The translations under genes were made by a program, and so were the position numbers. A DNA stretch of 64,000 nt from contig CM070571.1 of NCBI GenBank assembly GCA_036346355.1, positions 50,054,293-50,118,292 on the forward strand, in the 5' to 3' direction. Positions 45,701 through 56,461 of this stretch are shown one piece after another (position 1 is the first letter of the stretch; each line of letters opens with the position of its first letter). The notes beneath the pieces were generated by a model. The model saw only the letters and a program-made list of their open reading frames with translations, was not told the origin of the DNA and did no database searches. The stretch comes from Rhipidocladum racemiflorum. Lineage: Eukaryota; Streptophyta; Magnoliopsida; Poales; Poaceae.

Positions 45701-45849
45701 CCATGCTAGGCGAAGGCGGAGGTGGAGGAAGGTCCTGCAGAGCTAGGCAGGGTGAGGTCAGAGAACTTGGTGACGCCGTGCTAGGCGGCGGGGTCCAGCA
45801 GCTGGTGCCAGCGCGCGCGGTTCAGGTTTGCCTTGAACACGGATCGGCG

Positions 45850-48119
45850 TGTTGGGAACGGGTAATCAAGGAACCACTATAAGTTATAGATCACGGAATT
45901 ATCATTAGATACGAAGACTCGTAGAGAAAATAGAATTGATGTAGTGTAATGCAGATATAGTCATACTATTCCCGCACCTACTCTAACAGCTCTTTGTGAT
46001 CGTCGCAGGTTCTAGATCGTCCTAGCATTGAAGTCTCGCAGAAACGCCTCCAAGGTATCCACACGTACAGGACAGGAACACCATGTGCCGGAGTGCTAGC
46101 GCCGGCTATGCAATTCTAGGCGAAGGAGGGGTGGCGGCTAGGGTTTTAGAAATTTTGAATTCCTACAGTGTCTCTTAACCCTAAAGCCAGCTCCACCTCC
46201 TTTTAAATAGATGCCCCATAATCAGCTCTACATTATAGGCCTATTAGGAACTTAAAATTCATTAGAATTTGGATCACCATCCGAATTACTTCCCAACCCT
46301 TTAAGCCTGCAACCCTATAGGTTCACATATACTTAGACATGACTCGAGTACTCTTACTCGATCACTAATCGGTAGAGGTCCCTAGCAGGATGTGCCAACT
46401 CCTAAGTATATGTAAAGATCACATCGGACGAACCTAAAACAATGCTTAGTTATATGCATTTCTCTTTGCCTCATGATATCGGTCAAACTCAAGGTGAGTA
46501 CATACCATCCTTGTTTAATTAGCTCGACCACTTTTTCTCAATCATGTGGCTCAAAAATCCTAACTACGGTTAACTCTTTAACCGCAAGTAGTATGACTAT
46601 GCATTTCTGTAATATGATCACTCGAGAGGCTTAGAGATATCTCTCCCATTGAATGAAGGGGTAAATCCCATCTTGATCGATCATGATTCACAGCATGCTT
46701 CATGATAAATCCGAAAGCCATCTTTATAACTACCCAGTTACGGAGTAGCATTTAGCGACCCCTAATTAAGTCATTACACATCTCGAGTACATGTGCCCAG
46801 GGATTCAAATTTTGGTCCGAAATCCGAAATCTCCGCCGAGATTCAAAATCCCGTCCGGAAAAAAAAATTCAAAAAAAAAAAATTTAATTTTGGATTTCTC
46901 GGTGAGATCTCAGCGATTTTGGCCGAAATCTCAGTGATTTCGGCTGAAATTTCGCGATTTTTTTGCCGGATTTTAAATTTTTTGCATTGTATTTGATTAA
47001 ATTTAGGGTCAAGATCATCCACAAAAAAATTCAAAATTTTTTTACATATTTTTGACCATTTTTTGGTCGGTTCAATTTGTCGGTTAGGACTGTCCGAATT
47101 TTTAAAACTTTTTCAAGATTGATCATCATCTGAAAAATTTATGGGAATATTATGGATGTATTAGGACCATTCAAAATTTTCTAAAGTGATTTGTACTATT
47201 TTTCATTTAGGTGAATTTTGTGAGTTCATCTTTATTAGCACTATTTGAATTTTTTAAAATTCCTAAAGCTTGATCATCATCTAAAAATTTTATGAGAATA
47301 TTATGAATATGTTAGGACCATTCACAAAAATGTTTAGAATTTTCTAATGTGGTTTGCACCATTTTCCATTCGGTTGAAATTTGGTGGTCAACCTTTTTAT
47401 TAGGACAATGGCACTGTTAGATTTTTTTAAAATTCCTCATGCTCGATTATCATTTGAAAATTTTATGGCAATATTAGTGATGTGTCAAGACCACCCAAAA
47501 ATAATTTCAAAAAATTTTGACATGTTTTGGACCATCTTTAGGTCGGTTCAATGTGGACCGAGATCTCGGTGATTTCGTCTGATCTCGGATTTCCCGGTTG
47601 AAAAAAAAACCGGATTTGAAATTTGATTTTTTTTAATTCGTCCGGATTTTATCCGAAATTTCTAAATCTCGCCGAAATTTCGGATTTCGGGCACCTCCGA
47701 GATTTCACTCAAAACGAGATTTGAAACCTCAAGTCGAAGGATATAGCATACACATTGTATATGAGACCAACTGATAACAAGAAAATTACAACATTCTCGT
47801 AGTGTCTCAAGGTGGGTCGATCCAACTCCATGTTATCTAACATGTGTCCATATTACTGGTTCGATATCTCCATATCTATGACTTGTGAAACATGGCCATC
47901 AACCAATACATATGCTAATCTATTCATATGTGTTATTATATGTTTATCGACTAGGGATCACATTAGAATAATCATCACAAAGTCATATATAGAGTTTCAC
48001 AAATAAGTCACATACTTACTAATAAATAATAATGAAAATATTCAAGGAACGAGATAATTAATCATGAACATAAGGAATATAATCATCTCTATGATTGCCT
48101 CTAGGGCATATCTCCAACA
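45850..48119 (-). repeat. 3' LTR of the Copia element, enlarged by an insertion
   Basis: It corresponds to 54728-56100 over its length but carries about 930 extra bases (46799-47731). It also lacks about 40 bases near its 45850 end that the 5' LTR has (GGCTACTCTAGCATAAAATC is absent). The two LTRs differ at many positions, so the insertion is not recent. A numerical divergence was not computed. Confidence 0.88.
46799..47731. mobile_element. Insertion in the Copia 3' LTR, hAT-like family B copy 1
   Basis: The segment missing from the other LTR begins AGGGATTCAAATTTTGG and ends GAGATTTGAAACCT, so its ends are imperfect inverted repeats (AGG..TCAAAT). GAAATCTC/GAGATTTC words recur inside, as in the related 634-bp element at 61348-61981. 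The exact ends and a target duplication are unclear because the LTR itself reads AACCTCAAG at the junction. Confidence 0.6.
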
Positions 48120-48134
48120 GTCTCTCACTTGCAC
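48120..48134 (-). other. Polypurine tract of the Copia element
   Basis: The minus strand reads GTGCAAGTGAGAGAC directly before the TGTTGG of the 3' LTR. This matches the usual Copia plus-strand primer position and style. Confidence 0.8.
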
Positions 48135-48385
48135 TAGAGTCAATTATTTAAGTATCTAATACACATAGCTCTTGTGTGCACCTCATGCTTTGGCTGTGTG
48201 AGAGGCTTTACCAACGGATCTGCAACATTTGAATCTGTATGTACTTTGTATATCTTTACATCTCCTCTATCTGCAATCTCGCGAATAAGATGAAATTGCC
48301 TGAGTATGTATTTGGACTTTTGATTGAACCTTGTCTCCTTAGCCTGTGCAATGGCTCCACTATTATCACAATAGAGATTCATTGG

Positions 48386-49611
48386 TGAAGGATCGTTATT
48401 TTTGATCCATTTGATTTTGATGATGAGTATTTGAAAAAGATTTGAAACCAGTTTGATATTTCGACAAGATTTATTTTTTGGTTTCTTTATTTGAAAAGAT
48501 CTGAAATCAGTTTGATTATTTGAAAAGCTTTTTGATTTTTGTCCGTGGTGAATGGTTCTTTGCTCAGTTAGGGTTTTGAGCAAATTTGGAATTGAATCTT
48601 GGTTTGAATTTGAATTTGAGATTATGAAATTAGTGTGAATTTCATGATGCATGTATTGAACTGGACTTTATGCAATGCTCGTGTGAGTATTTGCATGGAC
48701 TAATGTTGAGTCAAGTCGCGGACTTGTGCTCGGATTTGTTTTGTGGTTTGTTCATGTGCAGGTATTGCTCGAGGGCGAACGTGGTCGATGACGGGACCGG
48801 AACTAGGTTCATGGAGGAACTGAGGTTTGGGACTAGGTTCAGGAGGAACTGAGGTCTTGGTGGTCAAGAATGTCATGCGGGACGTTCGGGCTAAGAGAAT
48901 AGTGCACATGAAGAATGGTTAGTCACGTGAGAATGACAGGTGGCCATGCGCGTGCAAAGGGTTAGTCACGTGAGTATGGTAGGGTTGCCATACGCGTGCA
49001 AGAGCTGTACTCGGCCAGGTTGGGCCAAGAGGAGTTGTGTTGAATACATACTCTTTCTAGGATTAGGAGTGTGACTCCTAGTAGGATTAGGAGTAGGAAT
49101 TGTATTCAGGATTCTATGTGGTTGCTCATTTAAATAGGAGGGGTTGTCTCCTGTTTAGAGCATCAACCTAGGCATCAAGTTTTGAGCAAGCTTTAGGGTT
49201 GTACTCTTTTGTTTGGAGTACTTTAGACAAAAGAAAGGAGAAATAAAGATCAAGTTCTTCAAATCTTTCGGCGAGCTACAATTCTAGTTAGATCTATTCT
49301 CGTCATCTTTTGTCACAGCAAGCTTTCGAGGTGCATAACTTTTGATCCATAGGTCCGATCGAGTTGATTCTTTTTGTGTTCGATTCATATTGGAATGTAG
49401 TTTCTTGTGTCCAAATTTCGGATCGTTCCGACGGTTGGATCTCCGGGAATTCACGTTTTACCGAACCTTTGTCATTCTATTTTTGTCAAATACGAGGCAA
49501 TTATTTGGTTCTGTTTTGGTGTGAACTTTTAGTAGATCAAGAATTTGGTTTTAGCCGCACAATCATTCACCCCCCCCTCTGATTGGTATATTCGTGTCTT
49601 TCGATCCTACA
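48386..49611 (+). mobile_element. Copia solo LTR (SIRE-like) inside the RNase H region
   Basis: The 1,226-bp unit starts TGAAGGATCG and ends CGATCCTACA, with a perfect 5-bp duplication, ATTGG (48381-48385 and 49612-49616). A TATA box (TTTAAATAGG, about 49129) and AATAAA (49242-49247) put it in plus orientation. The run CATTCACCCCCCCC near the 3' end is typical of SIRE/Opie-type Copia LTRs. It interrupts the host codons for SSP/MNLYCDNSG and is younger than the host Copia element. Confidence 0.85.
49127..49247 (+). promoter_or_regulatory. TATA box and polyadenylation signal of the nested solo LTR
   Basis: TTTAAATAGG at about 49129 and AATAAA at 49242-49247 are about 110 bp apart, the usual U3-R-U5 arrangement of an LTR. 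They set the orientation of the solo LTR. Confidence 0.6.
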
Positions 49612-52600
49612 ATTGGGCTGGATGCACTAGGGACCACACTCAATTCAGAAATAATTTTTTTTATCCAAATACACTCCTTTGCAGCTTCAGAAGCAGCAAT
49701 GTACTCGGCCTCCATCGTAGAATCAGCAACTGTATCTTGTTTGAAACTTTTCCAACTCACTACCCCTCCATTTAAAATGTATACAAATTCAAATTGCGAA
49801 CGACAATCATCCATGTCAGTTTGGAAGCTTGCATCGGTGTAACCATTTATAACGAGCTCTTCGTCACCTCCATAAACTAGGAACACATCCTTAGTCATTC
49901 TCAAGTACTTAAGAATATTTTTAACTGTTGTCCAGTGATCTTCACCTAGATCAGACTAGTATCTGCTCGTAACACTTAGAGCATATGAAACATCTGGTCG
50001 AGTACATAACATGGCGTACATGATAGACCCAATGGCCGAAGATATGGAATATTACTCATACGGTCTCACTCATTAGTAGTCGAAGGACACTAAGTCTTGT
50101 CAAGACTTATTCCATACGGCATAGGCAAGAACCCCTTCTTGGCATCCTACATGTTGAACCGATTCAACACCTTGTCGATGTAAGTACTCTGGCTTAATCC
50201 AATTAGCCTTTTCTCTCTATCTCTACTGATCTTTATACCCAAGACATATGCTTCTTCTCCTAAGTCTTTCATAGAATAGCTATTTTTCAGTGAGGTCTTA
50301 ACAGATTCCAGTATAGGAATGTCATTCCCAATTAATAATATGTCATCTACATACAAGATTAGAATTACAAGTGTGCTCCCACTAATCACCTTGCAAACAC
50401 AAGGTTCTTCTACGTTCTTGATGAAGCCAAACTCTTTGACTACCCCATTAAAATGAATATTTCAACTCCAAGATGCCTGCTTTAGTCTATAAATGGATTT
50501 TTGAAGTTTCCATATTTTGCTAGCATTCTTTGGATCGACAAAACCCTCAGGTTGTGTCATGTACACATCCTCACTTAGGTTTCCATTAAAGAAAGCCGTT
50601 TTGACATCCATTTGCCATATTTCATAATCGAAATATGTAACAATAGCTAGAATGATCCGTACAGATTTAAGCATCGCTATCAACGATATAGTCTTGTCAT
50701 AGTCAACCCCTTGAACTTGTCGAAAACCCTTTGCAACAAGTCTAGCTTTATAGATATGAACATTTCCATCCATATCAATCTTCTTCTTATAGACCCATTT
50801 GTATTCAATGGTTTTTACACCATCAGGCGGATTGACTAAGTTCCAAACCTAATTGTCTCCCATGGATTCTATCTCGGATCTCATGACTTCAAGCCATTTC
50901 TCAGAGTGTGGGCCCATCATCGCTTCCTCATAAGTCGTAGGCTCATCGCTGTCCAACAACAATATATCATGCGAATACCGAGCAGGTACTTTGCGTAGCC
51001 TATTCAGCCTACATGGCATTATTGCCTCCTCGATCGGGGTCTCCAGTTAGAGTTTCTCGATCATGGGTTCCTCAATCAGATTATTTCCGACAAGGGTGTC
51101 TCCGACCAAGTCCTCCCTGAGTGGAGTAACTCGAACCTCTTCGAGTTGTACTGTTCTTCCACTTGCCTTTTGCAAGAGAAACTCTTTCTCTAGAAAAACA
51201 CCATTCCGAGCCACAAACACTTTGCTATCTTCTCAGTTGTAGAAGTAATACCCTAACGTCTCCATAGGATATCCCACAAAAAAGCATTTATCCTATTTGA
51301 GTGTGAGTTTATCGGACGTCTGACGTTTAACATAAACATCACAACCCCAAATTTTTAGAAAAGACAAACTGGGACTCTTCCCACTTCACATCTCATATGG
51401 TGTCTTATCTACAGATTTAGATGGTAACCTATTTAGTGTGAAAGCTATAGTTTCTAGAGCGTAACCCCAAAAGGATAGTGGTAGATCTGGTTAACTCATC
51501 ATTGACCAAACCATGTCTAATAAGGTCCAATTACGCCGCTCGGACACCCTATTCCTTTGAGGTGTGCCGGGAGGCGTAAGTTGTGGAACAATTCCTCAAC
51601 TCTTCAGATGATTATTAAACTCATAACTCAAATATTCGCCTCCATGATCAGATCGTAGAAACTTAATTTTCTTGCCATATTGATTTTGTACTTCATTCTG
51701 GAACTCCTTGAACTTTTCAAAAGTTTATGACTTGTGCCTCATTAAGTTGACATAACCATATCTACTATGGTCATCGATAAAAGTAATGAAGTAATGAAAA
51801 CCACCTCTAGCTGTTGTGCTCATTGGTCCAGATACATCAGTATGTACGAGTTCCAATAAGTCAGATGCCCTCTCACAATATCTAGTGAAAGGTGTATTGG
51901 CCATCTTACCAAGTAGACAAGACTCACATGTTTCAAATGATTCAAAATCAAATAATTTTAGAAGACCATCTCTATGGAGTTTCATCATGCATTTCTGACT
52001 AATATGACCCAAGCGACGATGCCAAAAGTAAGTGGGATTCAAATCATTTGGCCGAAGCCTCTTAGCATCAATATAATAGACAGGTGCATCATCAAGATTT
52101 AAAATAAACAACCCATTCACAACGAGAGCATAGCCATAAAACATCTTATTCAAAAATATAGAATAATTATTGTCCTCAATATAGAATTTATAACCTTCTA
52201 CCACCAAACATGAGGCAGAAATAATGTTTCTACTTAATGCTGGAACATAATAACAATTATTTAATTCCATAATAAACCCTGAAGGTAAATGTAGTGGTAA
52301 GGTCCTCACGGTCCATGCAGCAACCCTTGCTTTATTCCCAACGCGGAGATCAACCTCGCCTCTTGCAATGCTCTTACTCCTTATTAAACTCTGCATCGAA
52401 TTACAAATATAAGAAACCGATCTGGTATCAAATACCTAAGAGTTATTAGGAGAATTGTCAAGAAATACATCTATAACATTAATACCTAAACTTGATGGTT
52501 TAGCTCCACCATTCTTTTTCAGATCTGTCAGGTACCTTTTGCAATTCCTCTTCCAATAGCCTGATTCTTTGTAGTAGAAGCATTCACTCTCTAAAGTAGG

Positions 52601-54340
52601 GCCAGACTTGGAAGTAGGCTTAGGCTTGCTGCTGGGGATCTTGTCCAAAGCTTTAGCCTTGCCCTTCCCTTTAGTCTTAGCCTTCTTTTTGAAGCTAGTA
52701 CTTTTCTACACCATCATCAAATGACTAGTTCTTTTCTTAAGGCTGTCCTCTGCTGTCTGAGCATCATATGCAGTTTCGTGAGATTCTTGTCCATGCCATT
52801 CATATGAAAAGTCATAATGAATTGCCTAAAACTCGGAGGGAGCGACGCAAGAATCAAGTCAGTAGCCAACTATTGGCTAAGTGGAAAATCTAGTTTTTCC
52901 AAGCTCTGTGTGTAACCAACCATCTTGATTACATGAGGGTTTACCGGACTGCCCTTAGCCAGCTTACATCTAAACAAGAATTTTGAGATCTCATATCTCT
53001 CAGTCATAGCCTGAGTCTCAAACATACCCTTAAGCGCCACAAGCATATCGTAGGCCTCTATGTTCTCAAACTATTTCTAAAGATATGAGTTCATAGCAGT
53101 AAACATGAGACAGCTAACATCGATGGACTCATCAACCACCGTTTTATAAGTGGCTTCAACAGCATTGGAAGCATTCTCATCAGGGACATCTGGAATTGGT
53201 TGCTCCAGAATGTGTTCCTTTTTATCTTGCCTGAGAACAATTCTCAGGTTGTGGGACCAATCCGCAAAGTTTGTTCCATTAAGTTTTTCCTTTTTAATTA
53301 TCAAATGTAAAGCATAACTGGATGTGGGTGCAGCAGCAGGTGGTACCATGATCTAAACAGAAAATATATGGAAAAACTGAGACAAACATTCATGAAAAGT
53401 AATTTGTATTAAACAATTTAATAAATATACTCCCACTAAATTCCATATCCCTCTTACAGTACTTAGTGATTCAAGACCCACAATTAATTAGTCTACTAGT
53501 GAGCTTTAGTGTCACTGCTGGAAGGCTAATGAATTTGGTAAGCAACCCTTTACTAATCACATCACTATATGACTCTTGTTGTTGGGTGGAATCTCTATGC
53601 CCCGACCCCAACCCTATGCCCCAAGGTCCAAAACCGTTATGATGACCTCGTCAAGTATAACCAATGCTATGCGTGAGTGTTCGACACAAATCCATCTAAT
53701 CAAGAAAAGTTAATGGCACCTACTTTAGCAGATCTACCATTAATTTACATGATATTGGATGTGGTTCAGTCAATTGGGAGGACATCAATTTTGCTTAATA
53801 TTACATGAGAGATCTTTACTTCTACCATGTTAAAAGCATTCGGAACAACTATATAACATGCATAGAAATAAATAAATAGGAACATAAAACAATCACAGAT
53901 AATCACATTAACTGTGACATAATATGGTCCTTCACATGGTGATCTCCATCGCCACGTTTCCTGTTCGTCATGCCTTCAAGTGCTGGAGTCCTCCAAGTAC
54001 TACCACTAAGCTATTACTCCTAATAGCACTAGTAATACATTACAAGAAGTGTAGAAACATCACAAGTCGATACGCAGGCCGTTAATACAAATAAAGACAG
54101 CCTTGGGCTGCAATCACACGCAAGCCATGAAAATTACACACATGCATCACATACACAAGGGGCCATACTATTTTTCACATCAATCCTGCAAAAACGAGCT
54201 ATGCATAGAATCACATTCTACTGAATGACGTGAATCGCAACGAATCTGACCATGGAAATCTCTTCGGGTTAATCATATTAACCCTATTTCCGACCACAGA
54301 TCCTTGTCAATCAATCTTATCGATATTCATGTGTGGCTTG

Positions 54341-54560
54341 TGGGTTTACGTTTCAGTCTACCCCGATGGTGGAAATCCAACCGGTAGGGGTAAGTAGTGG
54401 TGCGACCACAACAACACAATCACAGAACAATAATCTTGATCCCATCGTGTGCTTCATGTAGGTTTACGTTTCACTGCCTACCCCGATGGTAGAAACCAAC
54501 CGGTAGAGGTAAGTAGTGGCACGACCATAGCAGCACGATCATGGATCAATGACCTTGAAC
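54341..54560. repeat. 119-bp tandem duplication in the Copia leader
   Basis: GGTTTACGTTTCA...CTACCCCGATGG starts at 54342 and again at 54461. Each copy runs through ACCGGTAG.GGTAAGTAGTGG and continues to CTTGA. It lies between the PBS and gag. The two copies differ by scattered substitutions. Confidence 0.8.
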
Positions 54561-54712
54561 TCACCTAGGACCACTGAACACGAAACAATCTTATTAACCA
54601 GTGCCAAAAACCGATATATCAAATAGAACGACCAATAAAACAGCAATAGATCACATCTATTGCTGTTTTATTCCATCATATGCATCTATTCCGAATCTGA
54701 AACTACGCAGCA

Positions 54713-54726
54713 GGGCTCTGATACCA
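54713..54726 (-). other. Primer binding site (initiator Met tRNA)
   Basis: The minus strand reads TGGTATCAGAGCCC one base inside the 5' LTR, matching the 3' end of initiator methionine tRNA. This is the standard Copia primer site. Confidence 0.9.
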
Positions 54727-54727
54727 C

Positions 54728-56100
54728 TGTGGGTGAATGGGTAGGCTACTCTAGCATAAAATCAAAATTTTCTACCTTGTAAGCAAGGAACCACTGCAAG
54801 TTATAGATCACGAAATTACCACTAGATGCACAGACTTGTAGTGGAAGTAGAGTCGATGTAGCGCGGTGATGCAGATGTAGTCGTACTATCCCCGCGCCTC
54901 CTCCAACAGCTCTTCGTGACTGTCGCAGGTTGCAAATCGTCCTAGCGTTGAAGCCTCGCAGAAATGCCTCCAAGGTATCCACACATACGGGGTAGGAACA
55001 CCATGAGCCGGAGTACTAATGCCGGCTACTCGATTCTGGGTGAATGAGAGGTGGCGGCTAGGGTTTTAGGAATTTTGAATTCCTACTGTGTCTCTTAATC
55101 CTAAAGGTAGCACCCATCCCTTAAATAGACGCCCCATAATGGGCTCTACATTAGAGGCCCATTAGGAACATAAAACCCATTAGAATTTGGATCACAATCC
55201 AAATTACATCCCAGCCCTTTAAGTGTGCGACCCTATAGGTTCACATACACCTAGACATGGCTCGATTACTCTTACTCGGCCACTAATCGGTAGCGGGCCC
55301 TAGTAGGACGTGCCAACTCCTAAGTCTCCTAAGTATATGTAAAGATCACATCGGACGAACCTAAAACAATGCTTATTTATATGCATTTCCCTTTGCCTCA
55401 TGATATCAGTCAAACTCAAGGCGAGTACATGCCATCCTTGTTTAGTTCGCTTGACCACTCTTTCTTAATCATGTGACTCGAAATCCCCACTACGGTTAAC
55501 TCTTTTACCACAAGTAGCATGGCCATGCATTTCTAGAATCCGATCACTTGAGAGGCCTAGAGATATCTCTCCCGTTGAATGGATGGGCAAATCCCATCTT
55601 GATCGCTTCATGACAAACACGAAAGCCACCTTTATAACTACCCAATTACGGAGTAGACTTTGGCAACTCTTAAGTAAGTCATTACACATCTCGAGTACAT
55701 ACGCCAACCTCAAGTCTAAGGATATAGCATACACATTGTATATGAGACCAACTGATGACAAGAAAATTACAACGTTCTCGCAGTGTCCAAGGTGGGTCGA
55801 TCCAACTCCATGTTCTCTAACATGTGTCCATATTATTGGTTCGATATCTCCATATCTATGACCCGTGAAACATGGCCATCAACCAATACATATGCTAGTC
55901 TATTCATATGTGTCCTCATATGTTTATCGACTAGGGATCAATTTAGAATAATCATCACAAAGTCATATATAGAGTTTCACAAACAAGTTACATACTTGCT
56001 AATAAATAATAATGACAATATTCAAGGAACAAGATAATTAATCATAAACATAAGGAAATATAAGCATCTCCATGATTGCCTCTAGGGCATATCTCCAACA
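54728..56100 (-). repeat. 5' LTR of the Copia element
   Basis: The 1,373-bp LTR begins TGTTGGAGATATGCC on the minus strand at 56100 and ends CATTCACCCACA beside the primer site. It lacks the large insertion seen in the 3' LTR and so shows the pre-insertion sequence there. Confidence 0.9.
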
Positions 56101-56293
56101 AGGCGGTACGCGTGCTCATCGGCGTCTTTGTACGTCTTCCTGAACCTATGCACGAAGCTGGCGAAGTGGGGCTCAACGTTCAGCTCTAGGTCGTTGCCGT
56201 TGGCGTTGGCCTCGCCAACAACCTGCCGGATCAAAGGCTTCTCGTCGGCCGTGGCCGACCGAGGACAAGGAGGGGAAGGAGGCCATGATCCAT
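56101..56293 (-). pseudogene. RD19-like cysteine protease pseudogene, 5' part
   Basis: The probable start at 56293 gives MDHGLLPLLVLG, a signal-peptide-like segment. After a frame change comes DEKPLIRQVVGEANANGN, LELNVEPHFASFVHRF and RKTYKDADEHAYRL, the start of the I29 inhibitor propeptide of RD19-type vacuolar proteases. The frame stops at the Copia insertion and resumes at about 45838 with VFKANL. A frameshift between signal peptide and propeptide suggests the gene may already be inactive irrespective of the retrotransposon. Confidence 0.82.
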
Positions 56294-56461
56294 TGTGAAT
56301 TTCTTGCTTTTACCTTTTGCTTGTTTGGATTGGTTGAATCGGTTTCTTAGCTTCTCGTCGGCCGTGGCCGACCGAGGACAAGGAGGGGAAGGAGGCCATG
56401 ATCCATTGTGAATTTCTTGCTTTTACCTTTTGCTTGTTTGGATTGGTTGAATCGGTTTCTT
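56238..56461. repeat. 112-bp tandem duplication over the protease start codon
   Basis: The copy at 56238-56349 is repeated at 56350-56461 with, by eye, a single difference (TTAG versus TTGG at the end). Each copy holds the start codon, the beginning of the signal peptide and about 55 bp upstream, so a second ATG lies at 56405. Near identity implies a recent event. Confidence 0.93.

Larger units (their letters stand above)
43575..45849 (-). pseudogene. RD19-like cysteine protease pseudogene, 3' part
   Basis: Reading down the minus strand: VFKANLNRARWHQLLDP (from about 45838), a stop, then HGVTKFSDLT, the I29 propeptide. The part that should hold CGSCWSFS is missing. Next is an exon at 44100-43867 (CNPSEPDS, a frameshifting deletion, then MTTAFSYLWKSGGLESEKDY and DYPYTGRDGTCKFDKSK). 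It splices in phase to 43756-43575 (GINAAYMQTYIGGVSCPYIC, LDHGVLVGYG with the catalytic His, and KNSLGENWGE where the usual Trp is Leu), after which homology ends. Lost Cys region, stops, indels and a missing C-terminus make it dead. The RD19 subgroup are vacuolar papain-like proteases (C1A). The 5' part lies beyond the Copia insertion at 56101-56293. Confidence 0.88.
48140..53349 (-). pseudogene. Decayed Copia gag-pol
   Basis: In order down the minus strand: gag start MVPPAAAPTSSYALHL with LNGTNFADWSHNLRIVL (53349-53077); a degenerate zinc knuckle ECFYYKESGYWKRNC (about 52585), with the second Cys and the His replaced by Tyr; GAG-pre-integrase WHRRLGHISQKCMMKLHRDG; integrase core HTDVSGPMS and FIDDHSRYGY (to 51725); reverse transcriptase KARLVAKGFRQVQGVDY, MDVKTAFFNG (50773-50462) and the catalytic YVDDILLIG (50389-50147); RNase H GYTDASFQTDMDD (49904-49612) and LYCDNSGAIAQ (from about 48386 down). 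Frames are broken by many stops and shifts and, within RNase H, by a 1.2-kb solo LTR. It makes no functional polyprotein. Confidence 0.9.
45850..56100 (-). mobile_element. Ty1/copia retrotransposon inserted in the protease gene
   Basis: The 10.25-kb element has a 5' LTR (54728-56100), PBS (54713-54726), a decayed gag-pol (53349-48140), a polypurine tract (48120-48134) and a 3' LTR (45850-48119). LTRs start TGTTGGAGATATGCCCTAGAGG on the minus strand, as in Angela-type Copia elements. Flanking pentamers CGGCG (45845-45849) and AGGCG (56101-56105) match at four of five bases, consistent with a mutated target duplication. Stops, frameshifts and two nested insertions make it defective. It splits the protease reading frame between AYRL and VFKANL. 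Confidence 0.9.

Noticed and set aside
46793..47034. Short Phe/Ile/Glu-rich frames
   Set aside because: They arise from GAAATCTC repeats in the insertion in the Copia 3' LTR.
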